Positions 1 to 14,100 of a DNA stretch of 64,000 nucleotides are shown one piece after another. Each line of letters opens with the position of its first letter. Positions within the stretch are counted from its first letter, which is position 1. Origin of the DNA: Cyanoderma ruficeps (taxonomy: Eukaryota; Chordata; Aves; Passeriformes; Timaliidae); contig VZDJ01000090.1 in NCBI GenBank assembly GCA_008694505.1, forward strand, positions 10,365,646 to 10,429,645, in the 5' to 3' direction. A model generated the notes under the pieces. The model was not told where the DNA came from. It searched no databases and was given only the letters and a program-made list of their open reading frames with translations. Position numbers and translations under genes: made by a program.

Positions 1-264
1 TAGTTCTTCTTTTTTTTGTGTGAAAAACAAATTGAATATTCAATGTCAAAGCGGAACAATAAATCTAAGTAGTTTACATCATTATAAGTAGTTCCAAGAA
101 TGTGCAGAAGAGAGAGAGCGTATAATTTTTATTCTTTAGACAGTGTAATGTTACAGCAATAATTAGCCGCTATAATGTGCTATTGAATACATTTGGGTCT
201 TCTTCACCAACAGGCCTGTTCTGTGTGCGTGGATTGGTTGTTTTATTTTAACACTTGCTTTTCA

Positions 265-362
265 CAGAACCACAGAGTGGTTGGGATTGGAAAGGGCCTC
301 TGGAGATCACCTTGTCTAACCCACTGCTCAAGCAGGTTCATCTAGAGCAGGTTGCACAGGTT
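265..362 (-). mobile_element. CR1 LINE fragment (3' end)
   Basis: The sequence reads as the reverse complement of an avian CR1 3' end: CAGAACCACAGAGTGGTTGG, then a GGAAAGGGCCTCTGGAGATC-type core, then CTGCTCAAGCAGG and GAGCAGGTTGCACAGG. Only about 100 bp remain. It lies in the intron before the first coding exon of the window. Confidence 0.85.
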
Positions 363-1659
363 CACCTGTAGGTAGACTTACTGCTGTCAAAAAGAGGTTA
401 ATGTCAACTTTAGTGAGAACCACCTGTTGGTGATTTCCTTTTTCCTAAAGAGAATTTATTTAAAAATCAGGAATGTGAGTGCCTTTGGAAGAAGATAAAA
501 ATACCGTTGTACCAGCGATGATCTGTTTGATTACCTGTATTAGCTCACTGAGATTTGATACAGTGGGTAATCTTCTGTTCCTTAAATGTAGCTTTTCAGT
601 GTCCTTTGACTTCCATATTTCACTGCGCAGCCTGTAGCCACTGTCCTGGCAGGATGCAGATCTCCCAGAGAACCTTCTATCATATCTGCTATCCTTAAAA
701 TGTGTCTTGTATACCCTGAGCATCCAAACCACTCTTTCAGAGATACAGGTGCACATTACAAAAGTGGTCCCTCCAGCAGTGGCTACAGTCTCTGCTCTTC
801 TATGCGCTCTAGAATAGAGAAAGTAGTTTTTTTACTACTTGTTGCTGTAGCTCCCAAAATCATTTAGGCTAGATCACGTGCCATGCAAGAAGCTTTCAGT
901 TTCTTACCTGCTTACTACTAGCAGTGGTATTACCTCAGCAGTATGCAAGTCAGGGAATTTGTACATTTATTTACATATGTCTAGCTGTATGCAAGACCTA
1001 GCATTTTGGAAGATAGTGAGGCGCCCAAACTTTTTGCCAGCTGGAATTATGAGAAGTTTCCAGCAGACTGGACATCTGTCCCTGACTCCACTGAGAGGCT
1101 CATCAGGTCTCTAGTTCATTCCGGCACTGTGGAAAATTCCATTATGTACTTGTCTGCACCTTGGGGTGCCTTAATTATCTGGAAAAACTGGCCCCACACT
1201 CCCTCTATTTTCCATCTTGTGGTTTATGGCCTCTTGTAGCAGCAGCTGCCCTCTAGACCTGGTGCTGCACCTGCAGAGCTTGATGTCTGTTTTTGCTGGT
1301 GCTACCTTTATGAGTAGGCTTTCTATTTCTATCCTGCAGACTTCCTAGATCAGTTTCAGTTTGAAAGTTTCATTGTCTAGGATATAAGCCCAGTACATGA
1401 TATATACTCAAAAAGGAACCAGAAGTGTTGCTGTACTTTTTTACCATTTTCCTTCACTGAGGGAAATTAATCTGGTCACCCATAAATATGCACCAGCATT
1501 TTTTATTCACTTCAGTAATCAGGGTAGTGTTCTTCCGTTATCTCTTACAGGACTTCCTTAGAAAGTATCTGCTGAGATTGTTACTGTTCAAGCTCTATTC
1601 CCTTGCTAGAAGAGACTTCATTTTTAAATATGTCTCTGCATCAGCAAGATCCAGGCAGT

Positions 1660-1875
1660 CAGGATTGTTTCCTGTAGGGAGCAGCCTGATAAATGTGATT
1701 AGACATTGGAGTGGACTGCCCCAGAAGGTGGTGGAGTCATCATCCCTGAAGGCGTTTAAGGAAAAACTGGACATGGCTCTGAGTGCCGTGGTGTAGTTGG
1801 CAAGGTGTGTAGGTCTGTAGGCTGAACTCAGTGACCTCAGAGGTCTTTTCCAGCCTCACTGCCTGTGTCATTCTG
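1660..1875 (+). mobile_element. CR1 LINE fragment (3' end)
   Basis: This plus-strand CR1 end contains TAGACATTGGAGTGGACTGC, CAGAAGGTGGTGGAGTCATC, CCCTGAAGGCGTTTAAGG and GAGGTCTTTTCCAGCCTCA. These are the usual last 200 bp of avian CR1, which encode the end of its reverse transcriptase ORF and the 3' tail. It is degenerate and 5' truncated. The left edge is approximate. Confidence 0.85.
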
Positions 1876-4800
1876 CTGCCATTCAGTGGCTGAACTGAAC
1901 ACTTCTTGCTGGTCCTTGGCCAGTGGTGCCTCAGGCCCAGTCAGCCAGACTGGGAGCATGCTGGCCTTGTGGTGCCACTGCTTTGGCAGCTGCCTCAGGG
2001 TGGGAGGGGACGGATGTCCTGGCTTGCTGGCTGGAGTTTGGCAAGTCCACTGGCTGACGTATGGACTGTAGTGTGTGTAATGTGAACCCTGCATCTTTCA
2101 GAAGTGAAAAATGGAGTGCTGTATTTTCTGAGGAATTTTTTTTAATGTTAGGTCTCTGGGATTCATGTGACATTTAATAGCATACATTTAAAATTAAGTA
2201 CGTGCTAACATCTAGCCTGAGGTGTAGCTGGAATCCACTTGTGAGCTCCTGTTCCTACCGCAACTAGAGGAAGCAAATCTTTTTTTATTTGGTGATGAAA
2301 GGAACTTGGGAACTCAGCAATTTTTAACCTCAGTTCTGAAGTTTCACCGGTCCTGCTGCGTAACACAACATTCTCCAAGCTTTCACAAAACAGAAATAAG
2401 GCCTCAGACCAATCCCACAAACACATTTTGTTCTATTTCTTACCTCAAACTTCAGAATATGACCCTGCTGGGCAGTCCCTGCCATTTGTTGTGAAAAATA
2501 AAGTGGTGTCTTTGTGTTCCAGGTTAGGTACTTATGTTTGGGTTGGATTTTTTGTGGTTTTCTTTGGTTGGTTTGGTTTGCTTGTGTTTTGGGGTTTTTT
2601 TAATCAATTTTAGGCATCTGCTTAAGCTGGCTGTGTTAAGTTGCTTTACTGCACAGTTAGCTAAAGGGAGGAAAGCAGCAGACTCCACTATTGTCTTTGA
2701 CCTTTTCTTGTCTGTGTAGCTCATTTAAGTTATCTTCTCATGTCCTGGTAAGCAAAATCTATCTGTTTTAGGCCTTGGTCTAGTAGTCACAAAAGTCAAT
2801 ACCAAAAGGGTTTTTAAGATTTGGATCAGGCCCCTGTATGCATTTACAAAAAGTACTTCTTGGTCATTGTTTAACTTTCTCAGTTTTCTCTTTTTTAATC
2901 TTGTGTGTTGAAATAGAACCGTTCCAATGGGTTGTGCTCCTTCCGTTTGCTCCCTTCACTTCAGAAACTGCAGTTAATGTTCACTTTCTGGCTTTGCAGA
3001 GAAAAAAAAAAGACATTAATAGACCAGCTCACTTGAATTGCTCTTCTTGAAAACTGATTAAAAGCTTATTGCAGCCTTGTCTCACAAATGTGTTCTAGCT
3101 CTCATTTGATGGGCAGCCTGTCGGCTTGTCAAATTACTCAATAGAATAATTCAATTACTCAAAGTAGCATTGCTGATATGAAGAGCTTATGTAGCTCATT
3201 GCTAGCTCATGTGCTTTTTACTCTGCAGGCTGGAAACATGATTTGTGAGTGGGCTGTGGCTTTAACAATGGAAGGCAAAGCTGCTTTGTCGTGTATTTCC
3301 TCCTCTTCCCCTACCCTCCCCTTCCTATCCCTTCCCTCCACCAGGCTATTTTTGTGGTATACTGAGCTCCCAAAGCAAACTGAGGGAAAGGGAAAAGGAG
3401 TGAGGTGAGCAGTGTCTGAGACCTTACTTTGCAGATTTCATACATACACCCTATTCAGAAAATACAGTGTGTATGTGGGTCAGTGATCCCTGCAGATTTT
3501 TATTATTTATAGCCATTTCTATAAATACAGGACTTCACACAGCAGGGTTCACACAGTGTTGTGTTTCCTGCAAACTGAAACGTTTTTATCTGTGCTACGG
3601 TCTGGAGGTAGCAAGTGCCAGCTCCAAGGTGAAGATAGCAATGAAAGAAAGCGGTGCACGTGCAGTGGTGACCCTGCTGCAAGGCAGACTGTTGAGCTGG
3701 GAAAACACTGTAGTGACTCTAGCAGAGGATGAGGCTTGCAGTGCTATTTCTGTATTTGATGCCCAAGGGATTTTTTTCCTCTCTGTGTTTCTGTGCATGC
3801 ATGTGCATGAGACATAGGTGCTTTTCTGTGCCATGACTGGGACTGATGACAGCTGTGTGGGTGGGAACGTGTAATCACAGAACAAACTTCCTGCATCTTC
3901 CCTGCCATGTACTTCCAAGCACAAAGCCGCTCTTTTGGTCATTTGCTGCCACTGAGAGCTACCCAGTCGTGAAGGGGTGTTGGGTTCCTTCCCCCCACGG
4001 TGAGCACTGGTACTTGCTGGGTAGGGTTCCGCAGCAGCAAGTGCTGTACACCCCTATCAGTTGTTAGGCAAACATCTGCAGCTGGAATGTGTGGCATGTT
4101 CCTCTGATTTGCCAGTTCTCAACCTTGCATAGCAACACATGTAAAATACTGAAATGCAGTCTCTCTGTTACTGTTAACATTCAAAAACCTTGGTTTAATG
4201 TGGGCAGTAAAATTCTTGGAAAACGGTGTTTTGTTTTGTGGATAAAATAGATCCTGGTCCTTTCCCCCAAACTGGGATCCAGACCCTTTCCCCCACCCCC
4301 CATGGTAGTTTGGCTTCCTTTGTTTTGCTGCCTCATGCCAAAAACACAGCAAACAACTGAGATGTGTGCTGGGTGCTCAAGGCCAAAGAATGTTTTAAAT
4401 GGTCACAGGTTTTTTTATGCAGCCATACAGGATGGTAGGGTTTGGAAGAAGCACTGGATACTGGATACAAGATACTGAATGTGACATTATACTGGCTGCA
4501 ATTTGTTTTTGGTGCCTGGTTTGGGGAAGCATATACTCAAATATTCTAAAAACAACTATTAGAGAAGAATGAGTACAAGGCATCATGCTGCCTTTATTGC
4601 TAAACGTGAGTTTTTATTTAATTCTGACTAGAAAGTAAACCTGCAAAGAATTCAAGCATCAGAGCATGAGCGTACAAGCACTGGGAAGCAGTTTGCAGGA
4701 TCAGAACTTCAGCCTGCTCTGGATAATAGGCCCTCAGGAGAGGAAAGAGAAAACCCACTTTTTAGATACGACTCTCCTTATCTTAATATTTCTTAGCAAA

Positions 4801-4955
4801 TTGTGTTGGTGGTTGGACTCTAAGTGTGTGTTTAAACTGTTTAAAAATCAAGATATTTAAGGATTAGTTACTGTATTAAATCATCTTACATGCAGTGTAC
4901 TCTGTTGCCCTGTGTAGAGTATATCATGACTGATAATTTCTGTTTTCTTTTCTAG

Positions 4956-5154
4956 TACAAGGATGCATTTATGAAAGCAAACCCAGGGTACAAGTGGTGC
5001 CCTACAACCAACAAACCTGTGAAAACCCAGGCATCCAGTGTTACAAACAGGAAAAAGCTATGGGCCATTGCATCAGACTCAGCAAAAGACTTACCGAGCC
5101 CGAGGAAAGTAACCAAAAGTGAAGAAATGCCACAACTTAACTTTGGGATGGCAG
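4956..5154 (+). CDS. BBX: BBX coding exon: end of HMG box and following conserved domain
   Basis: The acceptor is a pyrimidine tract ending in CTAG at 4952-4955 and the donor is GTGAGA at 5155. The exon opens in phase 0 at a Tyr codon and ends in phase 1. Its first 14 residues (YKDAFMKANPGYKW) are the end of the third HMG-box helix and its C-terminal tail; the rest of the box must be in exons before this window. The remainder (NRKKLWAIASDSAKDLPSP..., EEMPQLNFGMA) belongs to the BBX-specific conserved region directly after the box, catalogued in Pfam as DUF2028 as I recall. Basic pairs such as RKK and PRK are spread through it. Confidence 0.96.
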
Positions 5155-8100
5155 GTGAGATTTCCATCCATGGTACTAGGCTGTGTTATCCTCATTTTGT
5201 CTGGGGATGTGGTATTGAAACTGAATTGGGATGCCTGTTTTCTTTACTACACACAGTACTGTAGTGTCCCAGATTAAGTTGCCAGAACTGTAATTAAACC
5301 TCACTGTAACAGTTTTCTAAAATTTTCCATAGTGCATTATTTACTTTTAAGAGTCAAGTCCAGATTTGAGGCTTCCTAACTCATACCCCCTGTAAGCCCC
5401 AGATTTGATGGATTTTTCATACCAGCTTATCTGTTGTTAGAGACTTCCATTCTCTGGTCAAAAAGGCAAATGCTGATGGTGTGTGTTCTATTTCTCTGTC
5501 ATACAATGCTCTACTCTTTTTAATAATTTACTATTTGAAAAAGTAATTTACGGGTGTCTCAAGTTAGATATGTTAATATTCTTGTGTACCAGTGGGGCTA
5601 ACATGTTTATATTTAAATCAAGAGAAGCATAATTTAATTTCACTTAAATGTGCTCTTTTGTCCATTATATCTTGGAGGAGCAAATTCTAAACATTTGAAG
5701 AAAAAAAAAAGAAATACGTGAGGAAGTGTAGGTGGAGTGCCTGAACTGGTGAAAAGCAGATAATCTCTCACTGATATCCATAAATAGCAGAACTGTTGTA
5801 ATCATGACCTTGAAATACAGGGACATTAATGTTAAATACTGGCAGCTTAAGAACCTCACAGTCAAGGTAAAAAAAAAAAATTCCCTGCCATTCTTTTTTC
5901 CCTTTTGTTTTCAGGTTGTTGTTGTTGTTGTTGCTTTGTTTGTTTGTTTTGTCTTTTGTTTGGTTTTTTGTTTTGCTTTTGGTTTGGTTTTGGGATTTTT
6001 TTGTTTGCTTGGGTTTTTTTCTCATTTAAAGTTTCAGATGCGTCAGTATTTACAAAATTAGAAACTTTGTCATATCCTACCTGGTTTATGACAAGTGTGT
6101 AGCAGATAGGACTTCTCTGCTTAGAGAGATTGTGAGCTGGAGAGTAGAAAATGGTTTTATGGAACAAGTGTAAAAGAACGAAAAGGGATAAAGAGGGATG
6201 TATACCTTAGTATAGTGGTATGAAAATTCCCGCAATGAAATTTCTTCTGGCTCTTAAGGAACTGGGAAATGTGATCAAAATAAAAGTGTTTCATTCTGCA
6301 TAGTTCTGGTATATGGGAGAGCAGCTCCAAAAATCACAAGTCCCTTCAGACCATTCTGCTTTTGCTTTTGGGGGAGTCATTTCTATGCTCCTTAAATATT
6401 TATTGACTTAACACAAAGAACAAGTAACAAGCTTTAGTCTACCTGTCATCCATCCCCCAGTGCTCCTGCTGGGCTATCCTAATTTTGAGTACAGAGGTCT
6501 TGAATCAACACCTATCAGAATAGGGGACAGAGAAGTTAAGAATTAATGAGAAACTAATCCATTGTTTTATCTATAGAGCCATTCATTTCTGAAGAAAGTC
6601 CTTAAGTGCTACCTGTGATAGTTATATGGGTTTTTTTCCTGCAGGCTGAGACAATGAGCATAGTAGTTCATAAGGATCTTGCTCCAATCCTCATGCCGTT
6701 GAAGGCTGGGGATATCTTGAGTATGAGAATAGCTCATAAAATAAAGACAGCTTCTGACAGAGATGTTAGCGGCATCCACATCATGACAAGTGTGCCATGC
6801 CAAATGGATTACTGCTTTGTCAGCTACATACCAGTTCATTATAAATATGTTTATTGTACTCTTCTCTGCTTGACTTCACATGATAGTTCAATTCAGCGCT
6901 CACTCTTCTACCCAGTGCAATCTCTTTAAAATCCAGGCTGTATACTAGCTGATGAACTGAAATGTAGCTGAACCACCTCAAAAACAGTTTCACCTTTCAA
7001 ATGCCACTGATTCACTTGTATCTTCAAGACAGGTAATTTCCTCAGGACAGGGTTTAGACGAGTCTAGAATCATGCCAGGAAATCTTTCATTTGTTGGTCG
7101 TTGCCAATCATGTTTTGATTACTTTTTGTGTATTACATTTTAATTTGGAAAATCTAATATGTAGAGAGTAAGATCTTTGTTTTTCGAAGTCCCACACAGG
7201 CTGTTTCTGTCTTTCTTTGGCTTTACAAGAATAACTGTGCCGCATTTAAGTCTGTCATGCTGACCTACCATTATGTCAAGATGCTGAGGTGTGGCACCAG
7301 CATTGGGCTTCTCACCTGCAGACCCACTAGTGGTGTCGATCATCCATCCTGGAAGCTGTAATTGAGCGTGTTTTTCTCATCATATGGCTCACCTGCGTAG
7401 GAAGAACACTGCTGTTTGCAAAAGCTTTGCCATACAAATGTGTGAGATTCCCAGTACTTGCATATTTTTGCTTCAGAGGAAAGTCATCCATGCCAAAATG
7501 CTTTTTAGTAAGGCAAAGGCTGAAAGAAAGACACTTCTGGAGTAGGCTATATCCCTACAGAAACACATTTTCTGTTTTTTAGAAAGAAGCTCAACACTGC
7601 ACCCAGGTAAGAGTTGGTTGAGGCTGGTTCCTGCTGGCCTTCTTCCTGGTTAGTACTTCCTTAGTTTGTTGCTTCCTCTGACTGAGAAATGGCTGTGATG
7701 AACAAGCCAGCCTGCTGGGTCTGTAACCAGCCCAGTACTAACAAAGTATGTCATTCCCAAACAGAGAGATGGTTTTAAGTTTCATCAATATGAAAAGCTG
7801 TTGAGAAAGTCATGAATCGCCTGCCATTCTGCAAGTCAAATGTGTGTGCTGTTTTCCCAGTACTGTTGATTTAAGAATAAATTCTGTAAAATAACCCCTT
7901 GAAATTCTTCTTAGTACCAGTAAGGTCCTAGTGCCAGAAGAGAAACGTTATTGTGCTGAGAAGGCACTGTAGGCATATGGCAGTGTTTGGATATGTACAC
8001 TTCGTCTTCCCTTAGGTGAAGTTATTTTGTAATTGGAAACCTTAGTGGAAGGATTTCTGTTTTTATTGTGAACAGACATCTAAGCACCAACCCTCTGCTA

Positions 8101-11100
8101 CAGCTGCAGCCTAAGTGTTCAAGTTGTTTAAGCATCACATTAAACTTGTATTTCCAATTCATCTTTAATTTTTTACTTCCTCTTAATTTTTATGTTTAAA
8201 TAAACAATTTAAGTATTTGCTTACTTGGGGAGAAAAACACTAAACCACACTTCAGTCTTTGTTCTCTTACGATAAGCTACTTAATTGAAAGGCAGAAAAC
8301 CAGAACTACCATAAAGATATTTAGAAGTGGGGCAAGAATTTCACAGTCAGAGACTGGGTGCTCTTGAGATGGCCAAAACCGGGGAGGGGGCAAAGGACCA
8401 ACAGGTAATGAAAATAAAGCACTAAAGAGCAGCTGGGAGTCATCAAGGTGATGCAAACATAAGAAAGTGCTATACTGCAGTTTGTCAGGCACAGTGTTTT
8501 CAGGAACCCCTGTTGTGCTGCTGGTCATCCATATACCAGGAAGATCAACTACACCTGGGATAACTGCCGAGGAGAACTATAGGAATTGCTGAAGGGATGG
8601 GAGATGGATGTGCTTGATGACATCGGGAGATCTTGAATTGTTTAGACCAGGAAAACAAGTGGAAGAAGAGTAGGACAAGTCCTGTAAATGCAGAAAAGGG
8701 AGATAGTATTTAGGGAAGCAGTTACTAATCTTAGAGATGTGAGTACCAGAAAAGACCTGTACTACCTGGCCCTGTGTATATTTAAGCTAAAACCTGGAAG
8801 AAAGTCCTTGGTGCTTAGAAGATTTGAATCCTGCAAATGCCTTCCAAAGGGAGTAAAGAAAGTAGAAAGCAACCAGCCAAGGCCTTACTGTTTAATATGG
8901 GACTCAATAAGTTTATGGTGGGGCTGGAGATCTCTTCCAGTCTTTGCTTCCTCCAAATTAACTGCCTGCTCAGGCATTATCTTTCAAGATATGTGTTCAT
9001 TTTTTCACTTCCTAATTGCTCTGATGTCCTCTGGTTTGAAGGACTGAATGGTTTCTGATCAACTGCCTGGATGGCAAAAAGTGCTGTTGCTGACAGGATC
9101 ACTTCACTTATAAATTGTGCTCTAGATCCTTATTGGCCCTTCACATTTTCTGTGTCTCTACTTGTTACTAGATCCCACGCCTCTGGTAGTGCCTTGTTCC
9201 TTCAAAGAAGTGTGATTTTTTTTTTTTTCCCTTTTTTAGTTAAGAAGGCAAACTTCTTCAAAAAAACCAAACACNCCGACATGTTATATGTGTTTATTAT
9301 GATGAAGGAAAAAGTTAATTCCAGTTGAATATTGGGTTTGAAGCTAGGTGCTATTTAGGATGCCTGTTTAATGTTATTTAATAATAAGTCACTCTTCTAT
9401 CCATGAAGTAGTGAATGAACCTGGTTTATTTACATTGTTTTCCTCTGTTTCTATTTAATGCCCTTCTGAAAGACTATTGGAAAAACTTACCTTGGGAGTG
9501 TCAGTGAGAGATGCTGTGTGCAGGAAAACTTTGGGCGGCATCTGTGGTATTGAATTAAACAGCATCAATGAGTATTTCCATGAATTGAACTATCATCATG
9601 TGTAGCACTAAACTGTTTGGAGGTTTACAGGTACAGGTTTTGCCCACATCAGCTGAAAAGATGAAAAAATTCCACTCCCATTGTGGGTGTTGTGTGAGAC
9701 ATTTGGCCACTGTCTGTCTCCCTGTCTCTACATGGCACTGCTAAATCAGGCACCTGCATTGCTCCCAAGGCATTCTCCCAAAATCAGACAATTAGTCTTC
9801 ATAGTGATGAAGAGCAACCACTGTTCTGAGTGGAACAGCTACTCCATGAGTAATGCAGTGTCAGAGTTTATTGTTTTCACTTCTTGTCATTTTCTGAGCT
9901 CCTGAGGTGCAGGAAGGCTGGAGGGGAAAAGCTGTCAGTATCAAATACTTGAAGAAAGAACATTTATATTTCCATTTTACATTCCTCAATTATATATTGT
10001 ATTGGCAGGGCAACAAGTAGGCAGGCAGCTTGCCTGGCCAGTGCTTGTGCTGTTCTGGCTTCATGCTTCAGAGCTGTCAAGCTGGCACTTTTCACCACTA
10101 AATACAGCTCTAAATTAAAGAGAAATGAAAATAAAAATTTTGCTTCAGAGCTTGATCATGTTGTTTTGTTCCATCCTTTTATTTGTTCAGTCACCATGGA
10201 AGGAACCGCTCCCTTATTAGGAGCATCCACCGACTTATAAACCTGTGCATCATTAGAGCATCTTTGTGTATATTTATGTGTGAGATCATTACAGTTGCTG
10301 TTTTAAAGATACTCATCTCTGCAGTACATAAAACCTTTGGCAGTAGAATTGTAAATCCATGCAATGGGGTGTTAAGCACACAAATCCAATTAAATCCTTC
10401 AAACAGCTTTGAAAGCCTTCCCAGAGGGTACAGAAATGGTTATTTGTGATTCTCTTGAACTGCCTTTTATGGCAGCTTGCTGAGAGTGTCTGTGACAAGT
10501 AGTCTTCTGGGGCTTTAGTGGTGCAAGTGGTAGGTTTTTTAAACAAGCAAATGAATGAACTTAAGACTCCGTTTTACTCTTTTAACAGATCCTACGCAAA
10601 TGGGAGGCCTGAGTATGCTGCTTCTAGCAGGGGAACATGCACTTACTGCACAAGAGGTAAGGAACTGTCTTCTCTCCCTTACCACGAACTTTCAGTTTAA
10701 AGAACTTGTAAGAGGAATATTTGACCAGGAGGGAATGAAAGTTAGGATACATCTCAGGTAACCTCAGTTGGGAATGAAGTGTGAGTCTTGTATCCCAGCT
10801 GTGAATGTAGAGGTTGAGCACAGTTCAGTATTAACTCTGCTGATGCTTAAGAACATCCGTCAAGCCTTGCCCCATGAAGAGACATTGTCAGAGGTAAAAG
10901 GGTTGAAGTACAGTGACTGTGTTAACAAACAGGTGGTTTGCAAGCTTTTGTGGACAGTGATTTTATATGCTTGTGCAATGCCTCGCACAACTGTGGCCTT
11001 GGCACTAACAGATGAATAAATAAATGATTTCCTACAAAGTCATCATCAGTGTATATGCATTCTGAAACCATGCAAGTGCTAACAGGTAACTGAAGTATAG

Positions 11101-14100
11101 TTTACTCCTATTCACTAAGTCCTTACGTCTAAAAAGGAGTTTGTAGTTCAGTTGCCATCACAGATGCGTTCTATGTTTTTACAAAGGAGTCTATTAAGTG
11201 TGCACATCTCCAGTAGTGCAGAGATCTCTGGTCTTTCTGATTATTAATATCATCTGGATTTCAGGCCAATTTTGAAAATTATTCAAAAGGTGGCTTTGTT
11301 GGGTATAATAAGTAGTCAGTCTAGGAAAGAGCTGTCTTTTGTTGTTGCTGTTGTTATTGGGACAAAAAGTTAATAATTAACTTAATCTATATGTGTAATG
11401 CATTTGGGCTATATTGCTCCTGTACTACCAGGACTCCTCAGTGCTTTGCAGACCAGTTTTAGCCATGGAAATTTTGTGCTGTGTGGGTACTGGCCTTCTA
11501 TGCTGCAGCATGAAAAATAAGAAATACTCAAGCCAAGTTGACAGAGAAGTGAAAAGAGATACATTATTTTGTGCTAAAATTATACTGTCCTGTACTTCTC
11601 AAACTTGTAATCTCAGCTTGGAACACAGAAGCTGCTTTTACTATGCTGTTACATTTAAATGTGAGGGAAGGTATATTGTAGTCACAGGTACTGCATTCCT
11701 TTAAAAAAGGTCTTTGCTATGACCTTGAGAGCTGACGTGTCTTGATTTTACGAGAGCCTCAGTAGTATGATTTCAGATGGCAGTGTAGGTATAAAATCTA
11801 CATGTAGATTTAGAGTTAGGTCAAAAAGTATGTTGTGTGATTGTTTCAGTGCATGGAAATTCTTTTAATCAGAACTTCTTTATTTTGAGCAAAAGACATG
11901 CTTCCCATGTGCCTCAGTAAATCCCATTTTTCCTGATACATTAAATACTCACATTATGTATAAACTGCACTCTACTATTCTGGGCCTGTAGTCTTCTTTT
12001 GAAACCTGGCCCTCTACATTAAAGAAGCAAGGTGTGTAATCTGCTTTCCCCAAAAAAAAATGTAGAACAAAGTAATTGTCATAAATACATCTCAGATAAA
12101 ACTAGTTCGAGGATTGTTAGAATTGTGATGAGACATAATTTATCCCATACTTACTAATGAGTTACTGTATTTTAATTGTCCTACCCTATCTGACAAGTGG
12201 TTAAGGGACAGAGAGCTTTTCCAGAAAACTGCACATCTCACATTCTTTTTGAGGGTCCCCTTTGTAAAATACCTCCTCCAGATCACTTGGGGTGATTGAT
12301 GTTCTTAGAGGGACCCAAAGGAACAAAGTTCAGTCCTCCTCATTCCGTGTTAGCAGCAGTTAAGTCTCCAGCTGTGTGTCCAGGCGCTGAGAGACTTTCT
12401 CAGTTTCTTTTGTGTGGCAGCCCTGGTGTGTCTTCCATTTTCCCTTTATTTTCATATGTTTCAGTGGTGAGTAGCTACAGAGCAAATATTTCTTAGGCAT
12501 GTGTTTCACAAATGATCAGTAATGATCCGAAACCTATTTAGACTTGAATAACTGAACAGCTCTTCTGTCTTCCCACCCTCAGGCATGCAGACAGAGGAGA
12601 TGTAAGATGGTCATCTTTGCATGCCATTAGGAGAGTCTGTGGTTGGGTTTCCATGCTTATGGTCTTACACTTAAACCGGCATCTGGGAGGTTATCAGAAC
12701 ATGCTAGGAGGCTGATAGACTCAGAAAGCAGCTCGAGAATTCATTGTAGAGTTGGGAAGCTGCTTTGCTCTTCAGTGGAGAGGAGTCAGTTGTTTTGTCT
12801 TAAAGTTGATATCTACATGGGAGAGAATGTGGTGTACTAAGGTGACTTCAGAAGGTATGATTAGTGAAAGAGGTTCAGAAGTTGCTTTATTATAGTGAAT
12901 ATATGTATTTTTTTATTATATGCATGTGAGTATATAAATACACATGGTACTTCTAAAACCTTGGCATTTCTATTTTTTAAAAAAGGACAGACGGTGTCAT
13001 ATTTTAAAGAATGCTATAAATTATAACATGTAATCTAAATTTTTACATAAATTATAACAGACTACAGTCTAGTTCATTGAAGTGTGTGTTTACACTTACG
13101 ATATATGTACACATATACGGTTCTTAAACTGGGAATCTGCCAGACACAGGATTACCTGTCAATTTGCATATTGACTGCTGTGCATGTGTATGATTATGCA
13201 GCCTTGGCTGGCCCTGTAAGCACAGGTTTTACATACTCTTACAATGTAGAAGTTGTTAATGGAGGGGAGGGCAGCACTGGCACAGTGTTGCTCAGCACTT
13301 CAGGGAGGGTGAAGGGCACTGTACATAGAGGTCTGCTAATCCAATGAAAAGTATTCAACGCCTGCTGATGTTCTGCCAAGTGTATGCTAAATGAACGGAT
13401 AGGGGTTTTTCGATTGAGGTATTTAATCTTCAGGTTGCCAGGAGCCCAGATGTCAGGTAACCAAGTGACCTGCTAGTAGGAGGAGGATGGGAAGAGGCAT
13501 AACAGTGATACTTAGAAAATTGTTTTGAGGCTTCAGTTGCCATCTCTGTATGTTGCCAATATGTTCTCATTTTTGTAATAATACTAGAGAGTTTTTCTTC
13601 TGATAACAGAATTCAGTGTTGGTAGGTGATAGATCTCTAGGCAGCAGCTGGAGTTACTAAGCAGATAGCCAAGAGAAGCTACAGACCTTACAGGTAGCCA
13701 GCAAAGGACATGGATATGGAGTGAGTTTTCCCCTGTATTTGGATGTTTTCATCAGTTACACAAGGTAGTGGTGTATGAGCATATTTTATTGAACACCTGA
13801 GCAGAGATGCCAGACGGGTCTGCTCCAGCTGCTGTGGTTTTGCCAGGCAAAGCCTGGTCCTCGCCGCAGGTTATTTGGCAGCAAGGCTGAAGCCGGGTGA
13901 GCAGCGCTCCTTGCTCGCCTGTTCGGCTCCCAGCTCATCTCCTTCCTCGTCCGTCAGGCCCTTTCCTTGCCTTACAGCAGCACCTAGTGGACTCTCTGTA
14001 GGTTACTGCCCAGAAATTCCGAAATCCGGAGCGTCCTCCAAAGCCTGCCTGTCTACCAGCCCTAACGCCTCGCAGCGGTCGGAGTGTGGCTGTCCCAGGG

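Larger units (their letters stand above)
1..4955 (+). other. BBX: BBX intron before the first visible coding exon
   Basis: Intronic sequence of unknown total length, since its donor is outside the window. It holds two CR1 fragments (265-362 and 1660-1875), a moderately GC-rich stretch at about 1880-2070, a G/T-rich run near 2530-2605 and a C/T-rich run near 3296-3350. No HMG-box exon is seen here. Confidence 0.85.

Noticed and set aside
4419..4460. Possible third CR1 relic (CATACAGGATGGTAGGGTTTGG)
   Set aside because: Only about 25 bases resemble CR1 and no downstream CR1 core follows.
5862..6167. Open frames of 85-101 codons on both strands
   Set aside because: They arise from the G/T-rich simple repeat and are not coding.
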